From: Paractinoplanes abujensis
GTDB lineage: Bacteria; Actinomycetota; Actinomycetes; Mycobacteriales; Micromonosporaceae
DNA: 64,000 nt
Direction: 5' to 3'
Assembly: GCF_014204895.1 (NCBI RefSeq)
Contig: NZ_JACHMF010000001.1
Coordinates: forward strand, 806,001 to 870,000
Shown here: in pieces, positions 17,687 through 26,813 of the stretch
Layout: every line of letters begins with the position of its first letter
Numbering within the stretch: position 1 is the stretch's first letter
Notes under the pieces: generated by a model
What the model saw: only the letters and a program-made list of their open reading frames with translations
The model's database searches: none
What the model was told of the DNA's origin: nothing
Program-made: the position numbers and the translations under genes

Positions 17687-18687
17687 GGCGCCGGAGCCTG
17701 CTCGGCCTGGGCGCCGGCGCGCTGGCCGCCGTCCCGCTGGCCGGCTGTGAGACGTATCGGTCCAACGACGCCGTCCCCCCGGTCGTGTCGCACCCGGCCC
17801 CGTCGGCGAGCGGCGCCTCGGCCGCCGCGTCACCGGTCACGAAGGGCGGCGGCGCCGTGCCCTTCCAGCCCGGCCAGGTGATGCTGGGGGCGTACGTGGA
17901 TCTCAAGGGCCGGAGCGCGAGCGCGGGCATCGATCTGCGCCGCCGTCAGCTCGGGCGGGCCGAGCGGATCGTCCACCGGTACTTCTCGTGGACCGACCAG
18001 CTGCCGGTCTCGCTGGGCTACGTGTCGGGCCGCAGCACGCTGATGATCTCGTGGCGCGGCCCGGAGTACAAAGACATCAACGGCGGCGCATCGGACCGGC
18101 TGATCGCCCGCGCCGCGAAGCGTATGGCGCAGCGGAAAAGGCCCACGTTGATGCGCTGGGCGTGGGACATGAATCGCGACTTCTACAAATGGGGCGGACC
18201 CGCCAACAACAGGGACACGGAGGGCTACATCCAGGCATTTCGCCGCATCCACCGGATCTTCGGGGAGGAGGGCGCGGACAACGTCGCCTGGGTCTGGAGC
18301 CCGAACTGGAATTCGCGCCCCGGCGAGGATTGGAACCACTTCAAGCACTATTATCCGGGTGATGAATACGTCGACTGGGCCGGTATTTCCGGCTTCGCCC
18401 AGACCCAGTCCCCGGGCGACATGTTCGACGAGTTCTACGCGACGTACGCGGCTCGGAAACCCATCATGATCTCCGAGGTCTCGGTGGTCGATCGCGGGGG
18501 CAGCAGCAAGCCCGAGTGGATCGCTGCCCTGCAGGAGTGGATCAAGGCGCATCCCGCGGTCGGGGCCTCGGTCTGGTTCGACACCGACACGCACCCGTCC
18601 TCCCGGGAGAACTGGCGGATCGACTCGACGGCCGCGTCGCTCGCGGCCTACAAGGCGATGTCGAACGACCCGGTCTTCACCGGGTGA
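17683..18687 (+). CDS. GH26-like secreted lipoprotein with altered acid/base motif
   Basis: A 334-residue protein. The N-terminus MRRRSLLGLGAGALAAVP has a twin-arginine-like run and a lipobox LAGC with Cys22, so Tat export and lipidation are likely. The catalytic domain looks like family 26 glycoside hydrolases: MRWAWDMNRDFYKWG, VAWVWSPNW, YVDWAGISGF and PIMISEVSVV. The Glu in SEVSV near residue 264 fits the nucleophile. In typical GH26 the acid/base motif is HEMN. Here the equivalent reads WDMN, so the acid/base Glu may be replaced by Asp. Beta-mannan or mixed glucan would be usual substrates; none is demonstrated. It overlaps both neighbours by 4 bp. Confidence 0.82.
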   Translation: MRRRSLLGLGAGALAAVPLAGCETYRSNDAVPPVVSHPAPSASGASAAASPVTKGGGAVPFQPGQVMLGAYVDLKGRSASAGIDLRRRQLGRAERIVHRYFSWTDQLPVSLGYVSGRSTLMISWRGPEYKDINGGASDRLIARAAKRMAQRKRPTLMRWAWDMNRDFYKWGGPANNRDTEGYIQAFRRIHRIFGEEGADNVAWVWSPNWNSRPGEDWNHFKHYYPGDEYVDWAGISGFAQTQSPGDMFDEFYATYAARKPIMISEVSVVDRGGSSKPEWIAALQEWIKAHPAVGASVWFDTDTHPSSRENWRIDSTAASLAAYKAMSNDPVFTG

Positions 18688-20069
18688 GCGGAGCGCATCA
18701 CCGGTCGAAGCGTTCCAGTCATCGCGCTCCGGCCGGTTCCCGCCGCCGCTGGCTGGGGCTGGTCATGGTGCTGCTGCTCGGTGGCACCGCGGCCGCCGGC
18801 TATCGGGCCTACTATTACGAGGGCCCGCCCGACGTCGAGGCGGCCGGGCCCGGTCTCTGGGTCTCCACCCGCGGCTCCGACGACGCCGACGGCAGCCCCG
18901 AGAAGCCCTGGAAGACGATCGCACACGCGGTCGAGGTGGCGCCGGCCGGTTCCAAGATCTTCGTGCGGGAGGGCACGTACGCCCCCTTCACGGTCTCGCG
19001 GCCCAACTTGACCGTCAGCAGCGCCCCCGGCGAGGAGGCGACGGTCGAAGGGGTGTCCGGGGTGCGCGACGGCATCCTGGTCGCGGCCACCGGCACCACG
19101 ATCGCCGACGTGACCGTGCAGAAGTGCGTGCCCAAGCCGAACGCCGACGTCAACATCAACGGCGACCACGGCAGCGGTATCCGCGTGCACAAGACCAGCA
19201 AGGTGACCATCCGCGGGGTGACCGTGCGCGACAGCCACGGCGAGAACGCGGCCGGGCTGCCCGTCGGCTGCTACGGCATCCTCGTCACCGACTCCAACGA
19301 CGTACGGGTAACCGGTTCCGAGGTCCACAACAACGGCGCCGGCATCGGTGTCACCGGCGGTGGCCGGGGCGTGCTGGTCGACGGCAACGACGTGCACGAC
19401 CAGGACCGGATCATCCAGAACAGCAAGCAGGACGGCGACGACTTCGGCGGCTACGGGCTGTCGGCCACCTTCGTGTCGGCCAAGCCGGGCCCGGTCTTCC
19501 GCGACAACGTCGTGCGCCGCAACCACGGCCCGTCCTCCGACTACGGCATCGACGGCGGCGGCATGGAGATCTACGACGCCGCCAACGTCACCATCACCGG
19601 CAACACGTTCGAGGCCAACGACGGCGTGATGGAGACCGGCACCGGCAACGGCGGGGGCTGCGCCAACAACGTCTTCAGCGACAACAAGGCAACCGGCGGC
19701 ACCCAGTCCGGGTTCGAGAACGACACCGGCATGGTGCTGCGCTGCGCGGCCGGCATGACCGTCAGCAACAACACCTTCGCCGACATGAAGAAGTTCACCT
19801 TCCTGCTGGCCACCGGCAGCGACTTCGCGGGCAGCATCGAAGGCTTGAAGATCACCGGCAACACGGTCACCCGCAACGACAGCGTGCCGATCTTCCGCCT
19901 GCAGATCGACGGCGGGGCCTCGCCCAACATGGTGATCGACAAGAACAACTACGAGACCGGCGACAACAACTTCTCGATCCTCAACGGCAGCTTCACCGAG
20001 GCTTCCGTCCCGTACGACCAGTGGGTCAGCCGTACGGGCTTCGACAAAGCCTCCACCCTGAAGCGCTAA
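18684..20069 (+). CDS. Membrane-anchored right-handed parallel beta-helix protein
   Basis: A 461-residue protein starting at GTG 18684, overlapping the previous stop (GTGA). After a basic head, residues 24-44 (RRRWLGLVMVLLLGGTAAAG) form a signal anchor. The extracellular part begins with the pectate-lyase-like entry STRGSDDADGSPEKPWKTIA. It continues with Asn/Thr-rich coils such as VTGSEVHNNGAGIG and ANVTITGNTFEANDG. Such beta-helices bind or cleave polysaccharides or act as epimerases. No catalytic set is certain here. Together with the deacetylase and GH26-like protein it suggests modification of one secreted glycan. The 3' end shares CTAA with the convergent gene. Confidence 0.85.
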   Translation: MSGAHHRSKRSSHRAPAGSRRRWLGLVMVLLLGGTAAAGYRAYYYEGPPDVEAAGPGLWVSTRGSDDADGSPEKPWKTIAHAVEVAPAGSKIFVREGTYAPFTVSRPNLTVSSAPGEEATVEGVSGVRDGILVAATGTTIADVTVQKCVPKPNADVNINGDHGSGIRVHKTSKVTIRGVTVRDSHGENAAGLPVGCYGILVTDSNDVRVTGSEVHNNGAGIGVTGGGRGVLVDGNDVHDQDRIIQNSKQDGDDFGGYGLSATFVSAKPGPVFRDNVVRRNHGPSSDYGIDGGGMEIYDAANVTITGNTFEANDGVMETGTGNGGGCANNVFSDNKATGGTQSGFENDTGMVLRCAAGMTVSNNTFADMKKFTFLLATGSDFAGSIEGLKITGNTVTRNDSVPIFRLQIDGGASPNMVIDKNNYETGDNNFSILNGSFTEASVPYDQWVSRTGFDKASTLKR

Positions 20070-20431
20070 GGCGCCGTCCAGCCCGCTTCCTGGCAGGCCC
20101 GGGTGAGGGCGTTGGCGGCCGTGCGCCAGGCCGCGTTGCCCTCGTCGGCCTGGCGTCCCAGCTCCATCGACCGGGTGCGTACGGGGTCGTTGTCGCTCTC
20201 GGCGGCGGACGCGGTGACCTTGTCGGCCAGCGAGAGCCGGGCCGAGTTGCTGCGGGCCGCCGACTGCCCCGCGGCGAAGTCGTCGCAGGCCCGCACGGCC
20301 GCGTTGTCGAGCCTGCCCGGCCCCTCGTTGCCGCCGTCACCGCCCCGGCTCGCGAGCAGGGCCACGACGGCCAGGCCCGCGATCACCAGGGCGATGATCT
20401 GCGGCCGGCCCAGCTTGAACTTCAGTTTCAC
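20066..20431 (-). CDS. Small signal-anchored extracytoplasmic protein
   Basis: A 121-residue protein. The short basic start MKLKFKLGRP is followed by a single hydrophobic segment, IIALVIAGLAVVALLAS (about 12-28). A helical polar domain of about 85 residues contains two cysteines (VRACDDFAAG and ALTRACQEAG) that may form a disulfide outside the membrane. No family recognised. It is convergent with the beta-helix gene and shares 4 bases with it. Translation is supported by codon bias and a clean start. Confidence 0.65.
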   Translation of the reverse strand: MKLKFKLGRPQIIALVIAGLAVVALLASRGGDGGNEGPGRLDNAAVRACDDFAAGQSAARSNSARLSLADKVTASAAESDNDPVRTRSMELGRQADEGNAAWRTAANALTRACQEAGWTAP

Positions 20432-20499
20432 ACCCAGAGGTTATCGAGATGCTGGGGGCGAGCGTCAGGTTCACTCACGGATCGGGGAGCTGACGAGCT

Positions 20500-21100
20500 C
20501 TACAGAACCTTGGTACGAGCGCCGAGCTTGCCACGCCAGCGTGAACGAGTCTTCCGGTCAGTGATCTCGATCGTGAGGGGCAAGCCGGCCAGCGGCGTGA
20601 GGTCCATAGCGGTCGAGGCCGCGCCGAACCAGAGCCGCCGCAGTTGCGGAAGCCCGGCGAGCGGTTCCAGGTCACGGACCGAGGGACAGTTCAGCCACAT
20701 TGCCTGCAGGCCTGTGGCGGAGACCAGCGGGGCCAGGGAGGTGATTCCGGTACTGGCCAGATAGAGCTGGTTGAGACGGGTGAAGTCCGGAAGCTTCTCG
20801 GCGCTGGTCAGCCAGTCGCAGTTCCATCAATTCCAGCCTTTGCAGGCCGGGCTGCGCCGCCGCGATACCGTCCAGGTCGTCCGGCGGCCGGATCCGGCTC
20901 AGACCGAGCGTGTTGAGGCGGGGAAGGTCTGCCAGCAACCCGATCAGCTTTCGGTTGAGTGGCGGATAGAGTCGCAGATGTTCCAGCCGTCGCAGGGACA
21001 GCAAGGGTGCCGGGTCCCGCAGGCCCTTGACCGACGGCAGCTGCAATCGCCGGATCGGCGGCTTGTCCGCGACGTGTCGCCAGGCGGACCATCCGGGCCG
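20500..21100 (-). pseudogene. Leucine-rich-repeat protein, frameshifted remnant
   Basis: Two adjoining frames on the minus strand together read as LRR units. Upstream: SLRRLEHLRLYPPLNRKL, LPRLNTLGLSRI and LQRLELMEL. Downstream in another frame: LPDFTRLNQLYLASTGI, SLAPLVSATGLQAMWL and LEPLAGLPQLRRLWFG, ending ARTKVL at 20500. The frames join near 20815-20825, where one extra base after LELMEL restores the reading frame. No credible start codon lies upstream of about 21100, so the 5' end also seems lost. LRR domains bind proteins. A sequencing error could explain the frameshift but not the missing start. Confidence 0.65.
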
Positions 21101-21470
21101 ATCAGCTCGGATCTGGTGTCCACGTGGTGGTCGCGAGGCCCTGGGTCCTTCTCCTCACGTCCGGGCGCGCGCATGACAACACGTACGGATGGCACGCGGG
21201 ATCGCGAGGCGTTGACCGGCGGCCGTATCAAGGCGCAGATAGCCACTATCGGGCCGCCCGACTCGAACCGGTCGGTGCTTTGGAATGTGTCGACGGGGGA
21301 GCCTCGGGGCCCACGGAACTGCTTCGTCCGTGCGGGAAGGGAAACTCCGGAGACCTTCGCGGAAAGCCTGTACCACGATTTCACGGTGTCGCGCCGCGCT
21401 ATGCACGAGGCGGTGCTCAGAAGACCCGCAGGCTGGTCCCGGGCTGATGAGGCTGGTGTCTGGACCGGCC

Positions 21471-21803
21471 ATGGGTGACCTGCGCTGGCAGGAGCTGCAG
21501 CGGGTCCAGGACCGCCGCCTCGCTCGCCACGCCGGACTGATCCCGGTACGGGCCGGTGGTGAGCGGTGTCTGGTGAAGCGCTACGACCGTCCCGTGAACG
21601 AAGCCTCATTGAGGGCGATGGTGTCGTGGCGGGACAAGTTGCCCGAGCGCGATCGACAACACCTCGACGACATCAGCGCCTGGCCCCGCCACCTCGTCCT
21701 GGACGGCGACACCATGGTCGGACCGCTGATCCCGCTGGCGGGGGATGAGTTCTTCGACGGGGGGGCGGCCGCGAACGCTGTCCGCCACGAGCACGGAACC
21801 TGA
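21471..21803 (+). pseudogene. N-terminal fragment of an actinobacterial protein-kinase-like protein
   Basis: From ATG 21471 the frame reads GDLRWQELQRVQDRRLARHA, then ERCLVKRYDRPVNEASL, MVSWRDKLPERDR and WPRHLVLDGDTMVGPLIPL. This resembles the N-lobe of protein-kinase-like proteins in which a KRY motif supplies the ATP-binding Lys. After GDEFFD a G7 run at about 21760 is followed by unrelated sequence and a stop at 21801. No catalytic loop follows in any frame. I read it as a truncated relic. A short expressed protein cannot be excluded. Confidence 0.5.
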
Positions 21804-21941
21804 GCTGACCCGCAGCGTGGCCGCATCGGTGGGGGTGAAGGGCGCGGACCTGCTGCTGGACGCCGGCCGGGCCTGCCGACGAGCGAGTCGGACGGGAGTC
21901 GCTTCTCGGCCGCTCTCCGCTCGTGACGCGCACTCATGAGA
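21804..21941. other. Degenerate non-coding stretch after kinase relic
   Basis: No start with a ribosome-binding site, no family-like translation and no repeat is visible. With the preceding 1.4 kb of broken genes it forms a decayed segment between two intact operons. Confidence 0.4.
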
Positions 21942-21977
21942 AAGGCCCGCTGCCCGATCGTACGGGCAGCGGGCCTT
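21942..21977. terminator. Strong hairpin terminator of the glycan operon
   Basis: A perfect 15-bp stem, AAGGCCCGCTGCCCG at 21942-21956 pairing with 21963-21977, and a 6-base loop. It lies 13 bases past the stop of the minus-strand membrane gene and is followed on that strand by TTTCTC. It can act in both directions. Confidence 0.85.
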
Positions 21978-21990
21978 CGATCTTGCTTGG

Positions 21991-24420
21991 TTACTGCGTG
22001 GCCGAGGCGCCGACCAGCTTGAAGATCGCCACGCCGGGACCCTGGTAGAAGACCTGCCAGTTGCCGGAGGCGCGCAGGGCCGAGTCGAGCGACTGCATCG
22101 CGTTGTCGTCGGCCGTGCCGAAGTAGTCGGTGTAGTCGTCCATCGCGTCGCTGACCACCAAGTAGTTGGTGGGGTAGTTCATCGACCGGATGTACTGCTC
22201 GATGTCGGGCAGGCGGTTGCCGTTGATGTTGCCGGTGAACAGCGGGTCGCCGATCAGCGAGATGTCGACCGACACGTGGCCCTTGTTGTAGTCGCCGTAG
22301 TTGGCCTCGAGCTTCGTCGGGAAGTTCGGCGCCACCAGCACCAGGCCGGAGCCGGGCTCGGCGTTGGCGTAGAAGTACTGCGCGGCCTCGATGTCGGTCG
22401 CCCGCACCTGGTGCACCATCAGCTGGCCCTGCAGGCCCTGCAGACCGGCCAGCAGCAGCACGGTCAGCATCACGCCGGAGGCCAGCATCGCGGGCACCCC
22501 GCGCCGCCCCTTGCCGGCCCAGAGCACGCCGATCAGCAGACCCACGAACGGCATCGAGAAGGCGAAGACCCGGTAGATCGCCTCGCCGCCGTAGTTGCCG
22601 GCGACCAGGGTGACCATCGGCAGGAAGCCGATCAGCGCGGGCACCAGCACCCGGCCCAGCTTCTTGCGGGTCAGGAAGATCGCGATCAGCGCGGTCAGCC
22701 AGAGGCCGATGGCCAGGGCCCGCGAGACCGTCGCCGAGAACTCCTGCTCCGGCGTGTTCCAGCTGGCCGAGTTGCCCGAGGCGTTGGACAGCAGGTCGAA
22801 GCTGAACAGGCTGTACTGGCTGTTCACCGAGCCCAGGCGGGGCACGAAGAAGATCAGCATGACGGCGACCAGGCCGACCAGGAACGTGCGCGGCCGCAGG
22901 ATGCCCAGGATCGTCAGCGCGAACAGCGGCACCATCATCAGCACCGGGGTGAGCTGGTGCGACACCACGATCGCGGCGAACAGCCCGGCGGCGCCGAGGG
23001 CGGCGAAACGACGCGTCCGGGCGTCGGTCTCGATGCGCGGCGGCATGCCCCGCACGGCCCAGGCCCGCAGCCGGCCGATCCTGCCCTTGGGCTCACCCTT
23101 GATCTCGGGGGCGCCCACCAGCCAGCGGCTCACGATCACCCAGAACGCCAGCATCAGCGCGAAGACCAGCGCCTGGGGCGAGAAGTAGCCGATGTCGACC
23201 CACATGCAGGCCTGGAAGAGCAGCACGGCCAGCGCGATGACCCGGCGGTCCTTGGTGAACTGGCGCAGCAGGGCCGCCGTCATCAGCGAGGTGACCAGCG
23301 CGAACAGCAGCGAGGACCAGGCCGCGAAGGAGAGCCCGTCGAGGCCGGAGACCTGCGACAGGCCGGCCACCGCGGCGAAGAAACCGGGCCACTGCTGGTA
23401 GATGTCGCTGCCGCTGATCAGCGAGCCGTTCTCGCGGATCAGGTCGACCACGCCGATGTGCTTGTACGTCCACGCGTATTCGATCGTGCCGTCCAGCAGC
23501 GGGACGGTGGCCTGCATGACGATCGGGACGACGACCAGGTGGGCCGCCATGACCAGCGGGCGGGCCCGGCCGAACAGCTCGACCGCGAAGCCGATGAACA
23601 GCAGCACCATGCCGACCACGAACGGCACGCCCAGCGCGGCGCTGAAGCCGTACAGGCCGACCTGGTCGGGGGAGATCTGGGCGAGCGCCAGGATCCAGAG
23701 GCCGACGCCGGCGGCCAGGGTGACGAACGGGATGACGCCCAGGGCGAGACCGTTGTCGACCTTGTCGTACGGCTTGCCGACCCGGCCCAGGATCAGCGGC
23801 ACCTTGGCCCGGCTGAGCCGGAAGAACTGCACCGCGGAACCGACGATCGTGACGCCCGCGAGCGCGCTCAGCCAGGCCGTCGGCTCCCAGACCCGCAGCC
23901 ACAGCGTGAGCGAGGACAGGATCGTGATGGTGGCCAGGCTGCCGGCCACGGTGAGCGCCCACGAAACCAGCCGGTTGCGCACGTTGGCCACCGACAGCAG
24001 GGCCGCGCCGGGGCCGAACAGGGCCAGGGCGAGCAGCAGGAACAGGCGCCCGGCGCCCTCGGGCACGACCTGGCCCAGCAGGCCGAGCACGCCGCTGACG
24101 ATACCGACCAGCGCGAATTCGGGCCGGTGGTCGGCGCCGGAGTCGCTGTCGGCGGCGGCCGCGGGCTCCTCGGCCAGCGCCGTCGAACCACCGGTGGTGA
24201 TCACCGGGGCCGGCATGAACCGGGTCTGCGACGAGTCGTCGGGGCCGACCGGGATCCGTACGGTCTTGTCGCCGACCTCGAGCCGGGTGGTCGCGTCCTT
24301 GTCCACGGTGGTGATCACCGCGGTCGCGTCGGGAGCCGGCTGGGCCTCGCCGGCGGCGCCGAGCACGATCCGGACGGTGGAGTCCGGCCGGTCTGGCATG
24401 TCGGGCGAGCGTTGCTGCAT
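21991..24420 (-). CDS. Large polytopic membrane protein of a cell-surface glycan operon
   Basis: About 809 residues from ATG 24420, with GGAGG upstream. Residues 1-125 are a polar cytoplasmic head rich in Thr, Asp and Pro. Roughly 16-18 hydrophobic helices follow. The last 120 residues form a soluble domain (DIEAAQYFYANAEPGSG, HVSVDISLIGDPLFTG) that probably faces outside. The architecture resembles membrane glycosyltransferases or polysaccharide polymerases, but I see no defining GT-C catalytic motif and leave the reaction open. It is the last gene of an operon with three GT2 enzymes, so a role in polymerising, flipping or transferring a surface glycan is inferred. Confidence 0.8.
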   Translation of the reverse strand: MQQRSPDMPDRPDSTVRIVLGAAGEAQPAPDATAVITTVDKDATTRLEVGDKTVRIPVGPDDSSQTRFMPAPVITTGGSTALAEEPAAAADSDSGADHRPEFALVGIVSGVLGLLGQVVPEGAGRLFLLLALALFGPGAALLSVANVRNRLVSWALTVAGSLATITILSSLTLWLRVWEPTAWLSALAGVTIVGSAVQFFRLSRAKVPLILGRVGKPYDKVDNGLALGVIPFVTLAAGVGLWILALAQISPDQVGLYGFSAALGVPFVVGMVLLFIGFAVELFGRARPLVMAAHLVVVPIVMQATVPLLDGTIEYAWTYKHIGVVDLIRENGSLISGSDIYQQWPGFFAAVAGLSQVSGLDGLSFAAWSSLLFALVTSLMTAALLRQFTKDRRVIALAVLLFQACMWVDIGYFSPQALVFALMLAFWVIVSRWLVGAPEIKGEPKGRIGRLRAWAVRGMPPRIETDARTRRFAALGAAGLFAAIVVSHQLTPVLMMVPLFALTILGILRPRTFLVGLVAVMLIFFVPRLGSVNSQYSLFSFDLLSNASGNSASWNTPEQEFSATVSRALAIGLWLTALIAIFLTRKKLGRVLVPALIGFLPMVTLVAGNYGGEAIYRVFAFSMPFVGLLIGVLWAGKGRRGVPAMLASGVMLTVLLLAGLQGLQGQLMVHQVRATDIEAAQYFYANAEPGSGLVLVAPNFPTKLEANYGDYNKGHVSVDISLIGDPLFTGNINGNRLPDIEQYIRSMNYPTNYLVVSDAMDDYTDYFGTADDNAMQSLDSALRASGNWQVFYQGPGVAIFKLVGASATQ

Positions 24421-24469
24421 GAATTCCCGTCCTCCGTGAACGTCACGACGCCCGCCGTGACGCGTGTTC

Positions 24470-25813
24470 CTAAGCCTGGGTGGTTGCGGCGCGTTCCTTG
24501 GCCCGAGCCGCCCGGCGAGACGTGAAGTAGGCTCGCGGACCCGCCAGCATGCCACGGCGGTTCGCCGAGAGCAGCTCCTGGGGGAAGTCTTCGCGGATGG
24601 TCGCAGTTCGGGCGGTGTCCTTGCCCGTCATGTCCTTCAGCGCGCTGGGCACGAGCCGCAGCAGACCGAAGATCAGGGCCGGGCGGGAGACCAGCAGGCT
24701 CGTGTACGCGGCCACCAGACCCGTGCCGTAGCCGACCATCTGCTTGCGCAGGCCCTCGAGGTCGCGCCGGTGATAGTGCCGGGTGATCGCGGAGGGCTGG
24801 TAGACGATCGTGCCCCCGGTCAGCAGCACCTGGGTGAACGCCAGCGTGTCCTCGGAGCCCATGGCCGGGGTGCCGGCGCCGAGCGCGGTGTCGAACAGGC
24901 CGATCCGCTCGATCACGCCGGGCCGGAAAGTCATGTTGGCGCCCGTGCCGAACGGCGGCAGCGGGTACAGCGGGCTCTGGATGTGCCTGGTGTGCGGGCC
25001 GAACTCGTCCGGCTTGAACCCGCGGCCCTTGCTGTGCCCGCCGAACTGCTCGAACCAGATCTGCGCCTTGGTCTCCAGCTCGGCCGGGACGATCACACCG
25101 GAGACGACGTCGGCCTCGGGGTGCTCGTGCAGGGCGCGGGCGACCTCGGCCAGCCAGTGCGGGTCGGCCACCTCGTCGTCGTCGAGCCAGGCCAGGATCT
25201 GACCGGGCGCGGCCTTGACTGCGGTGTTACGGGCGAACGACAGGCCGCCCTTGGGCTCCACCAGGTAGTCGACCGGGCCGCGGGCCGCGGCGGCCCGGAC
25301 GACCTCGGCGGTCGCGCCGGTGACCGGCGCGTTGTCGACGACCAGCACCCGGAACGCGGGGTACTCCTGGGCCAGCAGGCTGTCCAGGCACTTGGCCAGC
25401 TCGACCGGGTGCTCCCGGGTGCAGACCACGACGGTGATGTGCGGGGCGGTGGTCAGCACCGCGCGCCGCTGGGCCAGGAAGTCGGGCTCGCTGGCCGGGT
25501 TGACGCCGTGCAGCGGCACCGGGCCGTCGCCGAGCCGCTTGCGGACGGCCTCACCCAGCTCGGCCTCGACGGCCGCGGCCAGGTCGGCGGGGAGCAGACC
25601 GGCCGGCGGGATGTCGAGCAGCAGGGCGCCCAGCGGCTCGGAGAACAGCCGGACCAGCAGCCAGGCCTGCTCGGCACGGCGCCCGTCGGGCTGCACGGCC
25701 GGGATCGTCGGCAGCGGCTGCGAGAGTTCGAGGTCGCGGACGATGCCGGGCAGGGTGTCGTCTTGTGCGGTGCGCTGCGCCGGGATCACGCTGCGGCCGA
25801 GGTCGGCGCTCAT
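24470..25813 (-). CDS. GT2-family glycosyltransferase with N-terminal extension
   Basis: A 447-residue protein starting at ATG 25813. Residues 1-125 form an extension (AWLLVRLFSEPLGALLLDIP) of the kind seen in actinobacterial GT2 proteins. The catalytic GT-A domain follows: ITVVVCTREHPVELAKCLDS, VLVVDNAP, GGLSFARNTA and the DXD-like LAWLDDDEV. GTPAMGSEDTLAF and ITRHYHRRDLEGL follow further downstream. The C-terminus has a hydrophobic stretch (YGTGLVAAYTSLLVSRPALI) that could attach it to the membrane. It overlaps the upstream GT2 gene by 4 bases. Donor and acceptor sugars are unknown. Confidence 0.9.
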   Translation of the reverse strand: MSADLGRSVIPAQRTAQDDTLPGIVRDLELSQPLPTIPAVQPDGRRAEQAWLLVRLFSEPLGALLLDIPPAGLLPADLAAAVEAELGEAVRKRLGDGPVPLHGVNPASEPDFLAQRRAVLTTAPHITVVVCTREHPVELAKCLDSLLAQEYPAFRVLVVDNAPVTGATAEVVRAAAARGPVDYLVEPKGGLSFARNTAVKAAPGQILAWLDDDEVADPHWLAEVARALHEHPEADVVSGVIVPAELETKAQIWFEQFGGHSKGRGFKPDEFGPHTRHIQSPLYPLPPFGTGANMTFRPGVIERIGLFDTALGAGTPAMGSEDTLAFTQVLLTGGTIVYQPSAITRHYHRRDLEGLRKQMVGYGTGLVAAYTSLLVSRPALIFGLLRLVPSALKDMTGKDTARTATIREDFPQELLSANRRGMLAGPRAYFTSRRAARAKERAATTQA

Positions 25814-26769
25814 CGGGCTGGCTCCAGCTGGGTCTTGGGGGCCCGCTTGGCGGCGACCGTCTCGACGACGCCACCCCAGCCCGCCGCGGCCACGCCGGCG
25901 ACGATGCCGCCGGCGCGCAGGAAGTTGTCGGCGCCCTTGCCGGTCAGACCGGCGCCCAGGTTGCGCAGCGCCGCCTTGGGCAGCGACCACAAGTAGGAGC
26001 GCTCGGCGCCCAAGGTGTCGCTGCTGCCGTCGTCGAGGCCGGCCATCTGCACCTTGCCCCGGCCCTCGGCGTAGCAGCGCTTGACGAACCACGGGAACGT
26101 CGAGCGGTTCGCGGGCACCTCGTGCCGGATCATCGCGCTCGGCACGTACATCCAGTGGCCGCCGGCGTGCGCGCTCATCCGCAGGCAGAGCTCGGTGTCC
26201 TCGGGACGGTTGCGGTCGCCCAGCTTGCCGAAGCCGACCCGGAAGCCACCGACGGCGTCGAACGTCTCCCGGCGCACGACCATGCTGGCCGACCACACGT
26301 TGCGGATCGGGGAGGTCTCCGTGGGCATGCCGGCGTACGAGCCGCCGACCGCCCACAGGAACTCCGCGGGCATCCAGCGGGGTTCCGGACCCTCCCAGGC
26401 GGGGATGATGCCGCCGCCGGTGCCGACCACCGTCGGATCGCTGAAGGGCTTGATCAGCTGCTCCAGCCAGTCGGGGCCGGCCGTGATGTCGTCGTCCATG
26501 AAGGCGACGAGGGCGGTCTTCGCGTGGAAGGCGCCGGTGTTGCGGTTGCCGGAGACGCCCTTGGCGTAGGCGTTCTCGAGGACGGTCACCCCCGGCAGGT
26601 CCCGCTGGATGCGGCGGAACAGGTCGGGGTTGTGATCGACGACCACGACGACCTCGGCGGGCTCGGGATCCTGCGACTTGGCGCAGGCGACCGTCCGCAC
26701 GAGCGAGGACCAGCGTTCCTCCGTATGGGTCGGGATCACGATGGTCGTGTCGAGGGGGGTGGGTTCCAC
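25810..26769 (-). CDS. GT2-family glycosyltransferase
   Basis: A 319-residue GT-A enzyme. Motifs: TTIVIPTHTEERWSSLVRTV at the nucleotide-binding end, VVVVDHNPD, GVSGNRNTGAFHAKTALVAF followed by MDDDI (DXD, metal/nucleotide), and RNRPEDTELCLRM with the probable catalytic base (ED). A C-terminal hydrophobic part may dock on the membrane. It ends in an ATGA overlap with the next glycosyltransferase, so the two are translated together. It probably adds a sugar to the same surface glycan. Confidence 0.9.
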   Translation of the reverse strand: MEPTPLDTTIVIPTHTEERWSSLVRTVACAKSQDPEPAEVVVVVDHNPDLFRRIQRDLPGVTVLENAYAKGVSGNRNTGAFHAKTALVAFMDDDITAGPDWLEQLIKPFSDPTVVGTGGGIIPAWEGPEPRWMPAEFLWAVGGSYAGMPTETSPIRNVWSASMVVRRETFDAVGGFRVGFGKLGDRNRPEDTELCLRMSAHAGGHWMYVPSAMIRHEVPANRSTFPWFVKRCYAEGRGKVQMAGLDDGSSDTLGAERSYLWSLPKAALRNLGAGLTGKGADNFLRAGGIVAGVAAAGWGGVVETVAAKRAPKTQLEPAR

Positions 26770-26813
26770 GGGAAGCGTCTCCTGAGCGAGGGGTGGGGAC
26801 GGGTCGCAGTGGG

